From assembly GCF_000236905.1 (NCBI RefSeq), contig NC_016532.1, positions 248,001 to 312,000 of the forward strand: DNA of 64,000 bases, given 5' to 3'. The translations under genes were made by a program, and so were the position numbers. This document shows positions 18,838-28,977 of the stretch, piece by piece. This stretch comes from Tetrapisispora phaffii CBS 4417 (lineage: Eukaryota; Ascomycota; Saccharomycetes; Saccharomycetales; Saccharomycetaceae). The notes under the pieces are model-generated. The model searched no databases, was not told the DNA's origin, and was given only the letters and a program-made list of their open reading frames with translations. Numbering within the stretch: the stretch's first letter is position 1; every line of letters begins with the position of its first letter.

Positions 18838-21699
18838 TTATTTTCCAGCAGCTTCTCTCTTTAATCTCATCTTTTCTTTGAAAGTTAATGGTTTCTCAGT
18901 ATCAGCTGGACCGGTAGCTGGAATAGAAGCGGCTGGACTACCCTTAGCCTTTCTTTCAGCAGCTTCTTCTATTTCCCTTTGTCTTTGAGCAATGGCATCT
19001 AATTTAGCTTGACGTTCATCATTAGCACCTCTACCAAATAGACTTTTAGCAGCTTGAGAAGCGGCAGCTCTAGACTTTTGTTCAGCGGCTTCTCCAAGTT
19101 CTCTTTGTTTACTGGCAATTTGATCTTGCTTGGCTGCTTGCTCTTGTCTTTTAACTGAATCAATTTCAGCTTGGCGTTTAGCAACTAATTCATCATAACG
19201 TTGCTTACGAATTTCATCAACTCTAGCCTTCTTAGCAGCTTCTAGTTTAGCTAACTTCTCTGCTTGAGCTTTACCATGCTTAGCTTGATATGAAGCATAT
19301 AAACGGTCCCTTAAAGCTCTGAAGTCATCACCAACAACAACTAAACGATCATAATCTTCCATCTTAGCAGCGTGATCTGCTTTAGCACCCTCAAGAATCT
19401 TAGACTTAATTTCTTCGAATTTGATCGAATCTTCATTCTTTAGAGCCTCAGATTCCTTTGCTAATAATGGTAGTTCGGATTCTCTATAAGCTCTTTCAGT
19501 GTGATCTAATTTTTGTAAAGCAATATCAATACGCTGTTCTAACTCTGTTTTGTTTTTGGCAATCTTTTTGAAAACCAATTTCTTAATTGCAACTATATCC
19601 AAACCTTCTGTCTCTTCTGGAGTAAGTTCAACTTCACCTTTTTCATTAACTGTGTCGATGAAATGCTTGACTTGAATCTTTTGTAATTCTAAGAATTCAC
19701 GCTTTTTCTTTTCAATAGCACGACGTTGATTTTCTTCGGCTAATTTAGCTTCCAAAGCGGTCCTTTCTTCTAACATACGTTTTTGTCTCATCTCGGCGTC
19801 TTCTTCAGCTCTTTCGGCAGCAGAAGCTAAGTATTTTTGTTTTTGCTCTTGAGCTCTCTTAATACGTTCTTCATTGGCCTTTTTGATGTTTTCGATAGCA
19901 TTCTTAGTTTCAGCGATCAAGTTTTCACGAGCAGTCTTAACTTTTTGAATATAAGAAGCTTCTTTGAAATCATCTAAACCTTCTAAAACAACAGATAATT
20001 CATTCAATTTTCTACGAATGTAATGTGTACGTGTTAAGACTGGTTCTGGTTCGGCTTCAGCTTCTTTGGCGCCTTCAGCCTCTTGAGCTTCTTCCATTTC
20101 CTCTTCTTCACCTTCTGGGATTTCAGATTCATCAACTTCTTCTTCAGCTTCTTCTTCTTCAGCCTCTTCTTCTTCGACAACTGGTTCAGATTTTGAAATA
20201 ATTTCGAATGGGTCACTAGCAAAAGTCACGGTGTTGCTCTTATGGTCAATTTTAATGCAAACATAATCTTCAACAGCAGCTTGTAATAAAGATTTTTCAA
20301 GACCCCAGTAATCATCGTTCAATGGAGCTGGTAGAGTAATTTCTTCATATAATTTATCGATATTAATGGAAGCTTCTCTTTCTGATACACTAACGATAAT
20401 CTTTCTGGTAATGACATTCTTCAATGGTTTGATATATTGTTTAAAGTATGGTTTAGTTTCTAACTTTGGTAATAATTCAGCCAACTCTTTCTTAACAGTT
20501 TCGTTGTCAAAGTTTTCTTCTAAAATATTGTATAATTTCTTAACATCTTCATCAGCATGAATGAATATATCTTCTTCAGTGGCAATATCCATGATATCCT
20601 TTCTAGTTGGCTTCGATTCCAAACCAACTAAGCGATATAAACGTAATTGTGGATCATAACCAATAACAGGTAAAGTATCTAAAGCATTAGAGACAGCAGA
20701 CAATAAGATGATAGAAGAGTATTGCTTGAAGTCAGATTCTGTGGCATTTGGATTCTTGGAATATAAAGAATAGAATTTACCCCAAGCAACAGTGTGTAAA
20801 TTATGAACACCTGACATCAAGAAAACACGAGCCATGTTTTGGTAATAGTTAGCTAAAGTAGGAGCCTTTGGAGTTTGTTTTGAAATTTTCATTAAATGGA
20901 AAACATCTTCAATGGATCTGTAAGCTTCGTGCCATAATTCCAATTTAACGGAAACATTAACTTGTTGAAAACGTTGTTCTAAATAACGTTGTAAAGTTTC
21001 GTTATCACTTAAATCGACAATGTTAGTACCGTTCTTATTTTGTTGGTAGTTGGCAGCGTCTAAATGTTGACGTAACATTTCAGCTAATCTCTTGAACTCA
21101 TTCTTTCTGTTATATTTCAAACAGAATTGCATTGTTCTGTTGACGACACCGGAATAAGTAATTTCTAGTTGAGAATTATTTCTAACTAAATCTAAGACAG
21201 TTCTGTAGGATTCCCAAGTGAATCTCAACCACGTGGCTATTTCCTCATCATTGAAACCAGAAACAGTGTTAGAGTCTTTCAAGTAGACACTGTTTAGTAA
21301 ATTTTCTGGAGTCACAGCAACATCCAAATCCACATTTTCGTCGACATTTTCAGTTGCAGAAGCTAATTTCTCATGTTCAGTGACAATTTTAGCTTCAATC
21401 ATAGTAATAAACTTTCTTGAGATAGAACCAATGATAAGTAAACCATCATTATTACCTTGGATTAACTTTTTGAATTGATGTAAAGCATTCTTTGATCTAT
21501 TTTTACCTTTTTTCAATTCGATACCAAGTTCTAGGAACTTGACAACAATTGGTTCAATTGCAGCCGGATCAGCAAATCTAATTCTTCTAGCTGTGATGAA
21601 ATCGAATAAAGATTGTAAAGCAGCTTGGCTTTCACCAACAGAGACCAAGTCATCTGCTCTCTTAATAGCGTTCTCAGGACGTAAAACCGGTGGAGCCAT
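18838..21699 (-). CDS. TIF32: eIF3a, translation initiation factor 3 core subunit (Rpg1/Tif32)
   Basis: The largest core subunit of eIF3, which binds the 40S subunit, bridges other eIF3 subunits and helps recruit mRNA. The 953 residues compare with 964 in S. cerevisiae. The N-terminal half carries TPR/PCI-type helices (about 1-500). A Glu-rich acidic patch (about 505-545) is followed by a long charged spectrin/coiled-coil region (about 560-900, with repeated RQAELD, KQREL and AAEQK-like blocks). The C-terminus is basic and ends KEKMRLKREAAGK. Codon use is strongly biased, as for abundant translation factors. It is the ortholog of YBR079C, convergent with ECM33 exactly as on S. cerevisiae chr II. 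Confidence 0.97.
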   Translation of the reverse strand: MAPPVLRPENAIKRADDLVSVGESQAALQSLFDFITARRIRFADPAAIEPIVVKFLELGIELKKGKNRSKNALHQFKKLIQGNNDGLLIIGSISRKFITMIEAKIVTEHEKLASATENVDENVDLDVAVTPENLLNSVYLKDSNTVSGFNDEEIATWLRFTWESYRTVLDLVRNNSQLEITYSGVVNRTMQFCLKYNRKNEFKRLAEMLRQHLDAANYQQNKNGTNIVDLSDNETLQRYLEQRFQQVNVSVKLELWHEAYRSIEDVFHLMKISKQTPKAPTLANYYQNMARVFLMSGVHNLHTVAWGKFYSLYSKNPNATESDFKQYSSIILLSAVSNALDTLPVIGYDPQLRLYRLVGLESKPTRKDIMDIATEEDIFIHADEDVKKLYNILEENFDNETVKKELAELLPKLETKPYFKQYIKPLKNVITRKIIVSVSEREASINIDKLYEEITLPAPLNDDYWGLEKSLLQAAVEDYVCIKIDHKSNTVTFASDPFEIISKSEPVVEEEEAEEEEAEEEVDESEIPEGEEEEMEEAQEAEGAKEAEAEPEPVLTRTHYIRRKLNELSVVLEGLDDFKEASYIQKVKTARENLIAETKNAIENIKKANEERIKRAQEQKQKYLASAAERAEEDAEMRQKRMLEERTALEAKLAEENQRRAIEKKKREFLELQKIQVKHFIDTVNEKGEVELTPEETEGLDIVAIKKLVFKKIAKNKTELEQRIDIALQKLDHTERAYRESELPLLAKESEALKNEDSIKFEEIKSKILEGAKADHAAKMEDYDRLVVVGDDFRALRDRLYASYQAKHGKAQAEKLAKLEAAKKARVDEIRKQRYDELVAKRQAEIDSVKRQEQAAKQDQIASKQRELGEAAEQKSRAAASQAAKSLFGRGANDERQAKLDAIAQRQREIEEAAERKAKGSPAASIPATGPADTEKPLTFKEKMRLKREAAGK

Positions 21700-23248
21700 G
21701 GTTGTATGGATGAGTTCTTAAGTCCTGTAGGGTCAAAACAGTAAAAGAGAAGTTTACAATTAATCAATTTGTAAATTAATATAACCATCTGTTTATATAT
21801 ATATATATATATAACGTATGAACATATTATTACATAGTAAATAATTCATTACGTGAAAGAGTGAGTGAAAATTTTTTTTTCATTCCAACTTTCGAGACCT
21901 ACTAGCAACTGGATACCCGGCTATAACAACTCGCCAGAAGACAAAAAATCCATAAAGTCCGTGAAAAACAACAATGTCTGGTAGCGACACTTCTCCGGTA
22001 TATCATACAGGCGTTGCCCGTCCTTCGGATTGTGACCCTGACAAGATAATTATTTTTGTAAAAAGATATCACGTGAGCAGTAATAGAACTAGCTTACTAC
22101 CAGTGGCAGTCCGTGTATTTCTTCCGAGAGATATACGGAGAAGACGAAGAAATGAGCAGATAAGAAAGTGGGGAGAAAAGTGAATCGAGAAATAAAAGAA
22201 AGCGGGGAGGGTGTATGCGTCAGAAGATCTAAGGAGGGTAACGACGAAGACTTGGTAGTGGGGGGACATCCTCCCTTGCACTTTCGTAGTGGACAACAAA
22301 CAAACACTTGTTAAAAACCATGTATGCGGGAGGGAGGAGGGGCGGGGCGGTCAAAGGTAAAAAAGAGTGATTAATATGATCGTGAACAGTGTGGATCACA
22401 TACAATAGTAACTAACTAAGTAGTTCTTACTATCCCCCCTCCTAGCAACAAGTAGGAAGTTCTTATAAGCCGCAATTACGGTTTGTAGATAGATGTACAT
22501 TTACAACAAATAGTTAGGAATGGTTATATCGGTTGTTCAACTTTGATGTTGTTACTACGATTAATAGAACATGACGAACCCTTGTACCAGTGTCTATATC
22601 ATGAAATGAGTATTAACTTTGATAATTATTACTCAACGGGAAGTTATTTCAACGTTATGGGATTGGTAGCACACGTAGGGCTGCTATTTTTTATATCTCG
22701 TAACATTGTTGTTAGCTTAGGTGTGTAAGAAGAGAAAGTGACACATTTTCTTTGTAACTCCGGGTGCTAATGAAGATAGAGAGAGAGAGAAGGAGAGGAG
22801 AAGAAGGATTGTGATTACAATCAGGTTCATTATTGTATACCTTACCGTCTAGACATTCCGTCCCGTTGCTGGTTTCAAGGGCGATCCCTTAATTTTAATT
22901 CCTTTCTTTACGTAATTTTTCTTGTTTTTGAAAATGTGCATCGTACAATTAAAGGCTTTTTACAAGAATCTTTAAAGGATTAACTACTCTAAGTTATTTG
23001 GTAAATTATATCTTACATTATGTTGGAAAACTCTCAATTACAAAAAAGAGATAAACATTCAATTCAGTGTTATTGAAGTAGGAGTTTACTGTATTTATTA
23101 ATGATAAGAAAGTAAAAGCTTATTTTATAAATTTATATATAAACATGACACACACACACACAAACATATAGATATAAATTTAGATTATAGTTGACAATTA
23201 AATAAAAAAAGCAAACACAAAAATAATTACACAACGCATATAACAATA
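21700..23248. promoter_or_regulatory. Divergent promoter region, TIF32 / YOS9
   Basis: 1.5 kb without a supported gene. It includes a (TA)n tract at about 21796-21813, ATACCCGG at about 21914 (an imperfect Reb1 core), a purine-rich strand at 22120-22370 ending in a G-quadruplex-type run (22328-22347), CCCCT stress-element cores near 22434-22440, and a GA microsatellite near 22778-22795. Short open frames at 21974-22183 and 22543-22728 look like chance. Confidence 0.5.
22328..22347 (+). other. Potential G-quadruplex motif
   Basis: Four G-runs (22328-22330, 22332-22334, 22339-22342, 22344-22347) with loops of 1, 4 and 1 nt fit the G3N1-7 pattern. It overlaps AGGGG stress-response-element cores. 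It is striking against the AT-rich background. Confidence 0.6.
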
Positions 23249-24895
23249 ATGATATATCTAATTTTTTTATTGTCTCTGATTAATTTTTCAGAGGCTATAA
23301 TTACAAGAGATGACCAGAAATTTTCAATACATTATTTACCTTATAAATCATTTAATGAGAATATACTTCAAAATAAAAAAATAATCGAAAATGGAGATTT
23401 AATTAAAATCAATTCAAATTTATGTTATGTACCAAAAACTAAAAATGATCCAATTAGTGAATTTTCAAATTCATCAGTAACGACAAATTTTCGAAATTAT
23501 TTAAAGGATAATTTAAGGGAAAGTATTAATATAATTGAAAAATTTACTGAAAAACAACAATTGAATAATAGACAATGTTTAAATTACAGCACTGGATTTT
23601 GGTCATATGAGTTTTGTAATGGACAAGTAATTAATCAAATTCATAAAAGTGTGGATGATTTTTCTGATCATTCAATGGTAAATAAATTAGGTGAAGTAGA
23701 AAACAGTTTAAATCAATTCAATGAAAAAATTTTAAATTACTATACAGTTATGATTGGAAGAAAAAATGGTTATTATATTACAGAGTTTGCAAGTAATGGT
23801 GATATCTGTGATTTAAATGGTTTACCGAGAACAATCGAAATTCAATACAGTTGTGGATTCTCAACTTCACAGGAAAGTGGTACTCCTAATATTCAATTCT
23901 TGACTGAACCAAAAAATTGCAATTATCAAATTGGTATAGCTATTCCAGAACTTTGCAAGTTAGACATTTTTAAACCAAATAATATCGATCCTTTTGATAT
24001 CGATGATTATTACTTAAAGGAAACTAACGCAAAGGAATCACAAGAAATAGCATTTGAAAATTCATTGGTTTGTTTACAACCACATGATGAAGAACAACCT
24101 TTAAAACAAGATTCTGAAGTTGTGAAAGAAGTTAACTCTCAAAAAAGTGTGATTGATCTATTCTATAATTTTAAGCCATTTTTCATTGGTTCTGGAGTTT
24201 ATTTCTTGAAGCATAAAACAATTGAAGCAAATATGGGGAGTAGGAAACCAGATAAATTATTATTCTCTGGGGATATTTCTAAACTAGATTCAAAACTTGA
24301 GACTATGCTTCCCTCTTTAATTAAATTAGATTCATTTTTTGAATCAGAACTATTTAATTATGAAGATCATGACTCCTTTAAATGGATAGGAGATATTGTA
24401 AACTTACAAAATAAAGTCACCGACACAGTACTGATTTCTGTCACTTATAACACTTTTAACAATCGCATCGAAAGAACCATACAACGTTCATATAACAGTA
24501 CCATTTCCCATTATACATCAAATTTCATTGAGTTTACTAAATTCCAAAACGAAGGAACAGAAAAGGTTAACTTGTTTGCGAATACCATCAATAAGAAAAC
24601 AATTAACAATATCGAAGTTTTAGAGATGATTAACCGTAACGCATTGATAAGTAACAAATTTCAGAATTTTTTGTCTCAGAGAAAAGACGAATTTTCTTCG
24701 GATTTTGATTGGAGCCAAGCAAACAATAACAAAAACAACATTGTAATACAAAATATAGAAGAGTCAGTAGTTGATCAAATCCAATATTTTAACCTTGAAG
24801 AATTTGAAAATTTATTGACTGAAATTTATTGGAGTAGAAATGAAAAAAAATCCCATAATGATAATGATGACACAGAGAAGAATTCAAATGCATAG
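23249..24895 (+). CDS. YOS9: Yos9, ER lectin of glycoprotein ERAD (no HDEL)
   Basis: Reads trimmed N-glycans on misfolded glycoproteins in the ER lumen and delivers them to the Hrd1-Hrd3 ligase. The 548 residues compare with 542 in S. cerevisiae. A signal peptide (about 1-16, MIYLIFLLSLINFSEA) precedes a mannose-6-phosphate-receptor homology (MRH) domain at about 109-236. The four sugar-contacting residues of this fold are present: Gln126 (FCNGQ), Arg194 (GLPR), Glu220 (LTEPKNC) and Tyr226 (NCNY); cysteines 110 and 123 flank the first. The C-terminus reads DDTEKNSNA and lacks the HDEL retrieval signal of S. cerevisiae Yos9; no downstream frame restores it. Ortholog of YDR057W. Confidence 0.93.
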   Translation: MIYLIFLLSLINFSEAIITRDDQKFSIHYLPYKSFNENILQNKKIIENGDLIKINSNLCYVPKTKNDPISEFSNSSVTTNFRNYLKDNLRESINIIEKFTEKQQLNNRQCLNYSTGFWSYEFCNGQVINQIHKSVDDFSDHSMVNKLGEVENSLNQFNEKILNYYTVMIGRKNGYYITEFASNGDICDLNGLPRTIEIQYSCGFSTSQESGTPNIQFLTEPKNCNYQIGIAIPELCKLDIFKPNNIDPFDIDDYYLKETNAKESQEIAFENSLVCLQPHDEEQPLKQDSEVVKEVNSQKSVIDLFYNFKPFFIGSGVYFLKHKTIEANMGSRKPDKLLFSGDISKLDSKLETMLPSLIKLDSFFESELFNYEDHDSFKWIGDIVNLQNKVTDTVLISVTYNTFNNRIERTIQRSYNSTISHYTSNFIEFTKFQNEGTEKVNLFANTINKKTINNIEVLEMINRNALISNKFQNFLSQRKDEFSSDFDWSQANNNKNNIVIQNIEESVVDQIQYFNLEEFENLLTEIYWSRNEKKSHNDNDDTEKNSNA

Positions 24896-27800
24896 TTGTT
24901 TATAAAAGCATAAATAACAGTTCATTTACATACTTTCTTACAATATAACTAGGGTTTGTAAATAATTAAACACTAATAAAATATTCTATGCACTTTATTT
25001 AAATTTGAATTCTTTTATTTGCATGGATATCAGCTCAATGTTAAATGTTGACTCAATTAAAAAAACATATAAACGAATAAAACTAAGCACTTCTAAAAAT
25101 TTTCTGGTTACTACAGCTCTATCTCTCTTGATTCTTATTACTTTGCCATTTGCAAAGACAAAAATATTACTGAACGCTGAAGAGTTATTCCATCTAATAG
25201 AGAGAAACATGTTTTTTTACCAAGGATATCTCATTCGAGAAGATCATACAGTTCCAGCTATTGCATATATGCTACTCTAGTGGTGAGATGTATATTGCAA
25301 ATTCCCGTTTCATCCTTAAATTGATAGAGTATATTCATTCAAATTCTTATATTCATACGTACATATTATAATATATCTTTTATACTTAACGATGGAACTC
25401 TAATTTAAATTGAGATCACACCATTTTATAGAATTGATATTGCTGGCGGGCATAGAAGGACCGGGGATGCGAACGGTTGAGTTCCGAAAATGTTGTTCTC
25501 TGATTTTTTGTATCTAACACAACAGAAGATTGGCAAAATACATATATTTCCTATTTCGAAGAGAGTGCATCGTGTCAGGTTTCAAATGAAAACAACCAGA
25601 AAGAAAGGGAGAGAAGTTAGTTGTCCCTTGGTTTTTCTTTAAGTAGTGCAGGGCATAAACCATGTCGCTTATAACTTCCAAGTAAAAACGGCACTAGGTT
25701 TTCAAAAGCAAGGCAATTTTGAACAAACTTATGTAGAATTGAGTAAACGTACCCAGTTGGCATTTACAAACATGATGTAAATTGTGTATGCAGCTGCATT
25801 CTAATAACACCATTTCTTTCGATTGACGAATTGTTAACCCTAATTGAATTACAATTGGCCGATGCTTATGATAATTAAGATATTAATTAATAGGAAGTCA
25901 TGACCTTAAAAGATACTGAGCAACTGACTTTAGTTAATTAGTTTAGCTTAAAAATGCCCCTCATCATAGTATTCTCCTCATTGAGCAAATTTATAGATTT
26001 TTCAATTTTAAAGACAAAGTTGTTAATGCTTCCACCAAATAGTTACAGTACGATTAGTGGCATTGTTAAATAAAAATCCAAAAATAGAGTGGAGATTAAA
26101 ACAACAACAAGAGATATTGGTAAAGAGACAGAGAGAGCCTAACCTTCTAACAACTAACCATACAATATACGTTTAAGGTGCATACGAAAATTTTGGAAAA
26201 TGAAAACCCAACCAAAGCAGTAACTAAATACACTGACATTGAATCTCATCTTCTTTTCCCATATCGTAAATCTTATGATTTAAAGGACAAGCTCTACAAA
26301 ACTTGTGTATACCTTGGTGTATATTTAATGGCCTTTTTTACAGCCAAAACCATGCATAAGTATCAATGTAAAAACATACGATAATTGAATTCTGATAGAA
26401 TTGAAATATTGCTAGTCAGTGCCCTTCTGTTTGAAAAATCCGATATCTTCTCTAAGTGCTTTTCGTTGCATGTAAACTTCACTCTTGGACAACGAAACGA
26501 AGCGAAAGAAACGAATAAGTAAATATTTATATCAGCGCTTATTAATATTCGCCTTCTTTATTTGCAGTATCTTTCCGTACAATCGATCAGTTCTTAAAAT
26601 AAAATGTCGCATCAAATAGCTTGTATATTAATCTCATGACTATGAGGGGATTGAATGAATATTGAAAAACAAGATAGCGTAGAAAAATGTTTCTTGTGTT
26701 GCAGCTAAAGCATGCCCTTATTCTGCATAGTGTTATTCATAAGTAAGTAACAAGATGTATGTCGTGCCTTTCTCAATTGAGCGTGGCAACACAAATATGT
26801 TATAGATTAGCACTTCAGAAGTAATCGGTCTAGGTCCTTTATCGTATTTTTATTTGTAATGGTATGTTGCATATCCACAATACTTCGCTTGAGCATGGGA
26901 TTGCATTTAGTTTATGCGCTTGGTGGCTGATCTTATTATTGTCTAAACCATGAAACTGAAAGAGAATAAGAAGCAATCGATTTCGGGAGATCTTGAATGA
27001 CTTGTTAGATATGTTCACGTCCCACGTGTTATTAACGTTCAATAAATTCCTCATGACTAAAATAAAACATGCGGTTCCAGCTGAGTAAAGGTATGGGAAT
27101 GTGAAAACCCAACTATTGTGTTTTATGTTTTGTTTTTTACAAAAAAGAAAAGATTAAAACGGCTTTAGAGATGTGTCTTAATTAACAATCATGTACGCAT
27201 CAGTTTCGAAAGCTAAAAATATTTTTCTTGCTTAAATAAGATAATCTCCCAATATCCCAAAAAAGAAAAAAAGAGTAATTTTCACAAAAAATAGGATTCC
27301 GCATCTGTCTGTTCTTGCTGTATGATGACATCAGAACGGATGATTTTCAATTAAAAAAAATTGCCTCTAAATTTCTAGAGTGTAAGATTTCCATGCACCA
27401 TATCTTCTCCCCGCTTGTTTTTATTTTTATTTTTATTTTTGGAAGAAATACTTACTTTTAGATAATTCTATGTGAACTCCGCAGAGTCGGGCTATGTGCG
27501 CAGAATTTACTATGTCAGATTATACAATAGACTTGCTCCTTTTTTATAAAATGCGTTATTAGTGCTATTTTCCTGTAGAAACATTTTTTTGTTAGGCTGC
27601 AGTCCGCCGTATTCTCATTAATTGATTATTTTTTTGTCAATCAGCAAGCATGTGGGCACTATTCTCCAGTCTTTTGTTACCAAATGCACCCACGCAACAA
27701 GAAAACAAAAACGAAAAAAAATGCAAAATTGAAAAGTACAACTCTGACGACAATTCCGCAGAACAATTCCTGGACTTATGATCTTTCCTTCGCGCAAACG

Positions 27801-27968
27801 AGTCCCCGAAGGAAAGGAAAACCATGAAATGGAGATGAAAAAGATATCCTATGTCCCTTTCACTAGTGGGCTATTCCTGCACAGATTTAACAACTTTTTT
27901 TTTGTTTCGTAAATTTTGAGGTACAGCCAACGCCACTGACGTCACTAAACATGTAGCACTTTTTTTTG

Positions 27969-27991
27969 CATTCTAAAAAGTGAATGAAACA
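27969..27991 (+). promoter_or_regulatory. Filamentation-response-like element (TCS + PRE)
   Basis: CATTCT (Tec1 TEA-consensus site) at 27969-27974 is followed 10 nt later by TGAAACA (Ste12 pheromone response element) at 27985-27991. This pairing defines filamentation response elements in S. cerevisiae. It lies 2.7 kb upstream of TEC1, and another Ste12 core (TGTTTCA, minus strand) lies at 29680-29686. Autoregulation of TEC1 is a reasonable inference. Confidence 0.45.
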
Positions 27992-28730
27992 TGTAACGGT
28001 TTCCCATATTTGAAAACAAAAATAGCACATTAAAATACACAAATACGAAAGGCCGAAAGACGGCAAGGCAAGCAGGAAGAATTTCCAGTGTATCTATATT
28101 TATAACTTTCGTTTTTCATTCATGCTTATCTTATACATTCCGATACACACACTACTGTGCTGTGTCTGCGTGTATTGGTGATGATTCGAAAACAATTTTA
28201 CTACTTTCTCTTATGCTATTTATAATCATTGAACCTAATTTTAAAAATAATGGCTTCCTATTTCATAACATTTTAACATCGGCAAACCAAAATTGGGTCG
28301 CCAAACTTACAATTGATTACTTCCTCAAAGTCCTCCCTCAAGCAACAGCATATATCTGGTTTAATAATTGCAAGTCCAAATATTAAACAAATCGTTCAAG
28401 TCAATGACTCGACTGTTCATATAGAATTCACTGTTTAAAACTTATCATCAAAATCGATGTTCTTGTAGTGATAGTAATACTAAACGCTATGTTCCCCTCT
28501 TGTTCCTTTTCCGACTTCTTGTTTTTAGTTGCATGCTCTTGGTTCCAAAAAGGTAACGCACATTCAGGCAAAATATTTCATCTGTTCTTAAGAAAACACC
28601 GACAAGGCGGCAGAACGTTCTTGAAAGAGGAAGATATCGGTGCACAAGTTAAATAGAAAGCCCTGATAACTCCGGGAAAAAATCAAACCGGAGAAAAACA
28701 CGAAGAAACAGTATAATTGTACGATAACGA

Positions 28731-28788
28731 AGAAGAAGAAAAGTGCTTCAGCAGCCTGCGCAGGCTGCTGAAGCACTTTTCTTCTTCT
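28731..28788. repeat. 58-nt perfect palindrome
   Basis: Perfect self-complementarity over 58 nt with 29-bp arms and no spacer; the centre CCTGC/GCAGG lies between 28759 and 28760. The arms run from a GAAGAAGA-type purine tract through AAGTGCTTCAGCAG to the centre. Pairing stops sharply at both ends. It is in the gene-free region between YOS9 and TEC1, and it is the longest perfect inverted repeat seen in the window. Confidence 0.96.
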
Positions 28789-28940
28789 GTTTCTGTTTTG
28801 CGTTTCTATTCTTTTTTGGGCCTTGTTTTGAAATATTAAAATGCGGTGCGGGTATTCGTCTGCTCTGGAAAACATTTTTTCTTACGTCTGTTCCATAATG
28901 GCTATCGCAAGACAGTGTGATGTTCAGAAACCATTGTAAG

Positions 28941-28977
28941 ACATTTTTCCAAATATTTAAATATTTTTGAAAAATGT
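28941..28977. repeat. AT-rich hairpin
   Basis: Outer arms ACATTTTTC / GAAAAATGT (9 bp) enclose an internal AAATATTTAAATATTT palindrome, giving a nearly continuous stem with one bulge. It is less surprising than the GC-richer palindromes because of base composition. Confidence 0.7.

Noticed and set aside
21974..22307. Overlapping short frames on both strands upstream of TIF32
   Set aside because: Arg/Pro-rich translations come from the purine-rich tract; there is no independent support.
25005..25280. Frame of about 90 codons with a possible membrane segment after YOS9
   Set aside because: It opens at TTG rather than ATG, has AT-rich composition, no recognisable homology and no sister-region gene to match.
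25482..25490. TTCCGAAAA resembling the centromere CDEIII core
   Set aside because: No RTCACRTG CDEI followed by 80-90 nt of very AT-rich CDEII is adjacent, and the local sequence is GC-richer, so a centromere is not supported.
26178..26384. 68-codon frame with a hydrophobic stretch
   Set aside because: It starts at GTG; from the first ATG it is shorter still, and there is no supporting context.
27121..27131. Match to the ARS consensus (TTTTATGTTTT), also at 41115-41125
   Set aside because: An 11-nt AT-rich core is expected by chance many times in 64 kb; origin function cannot be judged from the sequence alone.
28162..28386. 74-codon frame
   Set aside because: Non-ATG start and composition typical of random AT-rich DNA.
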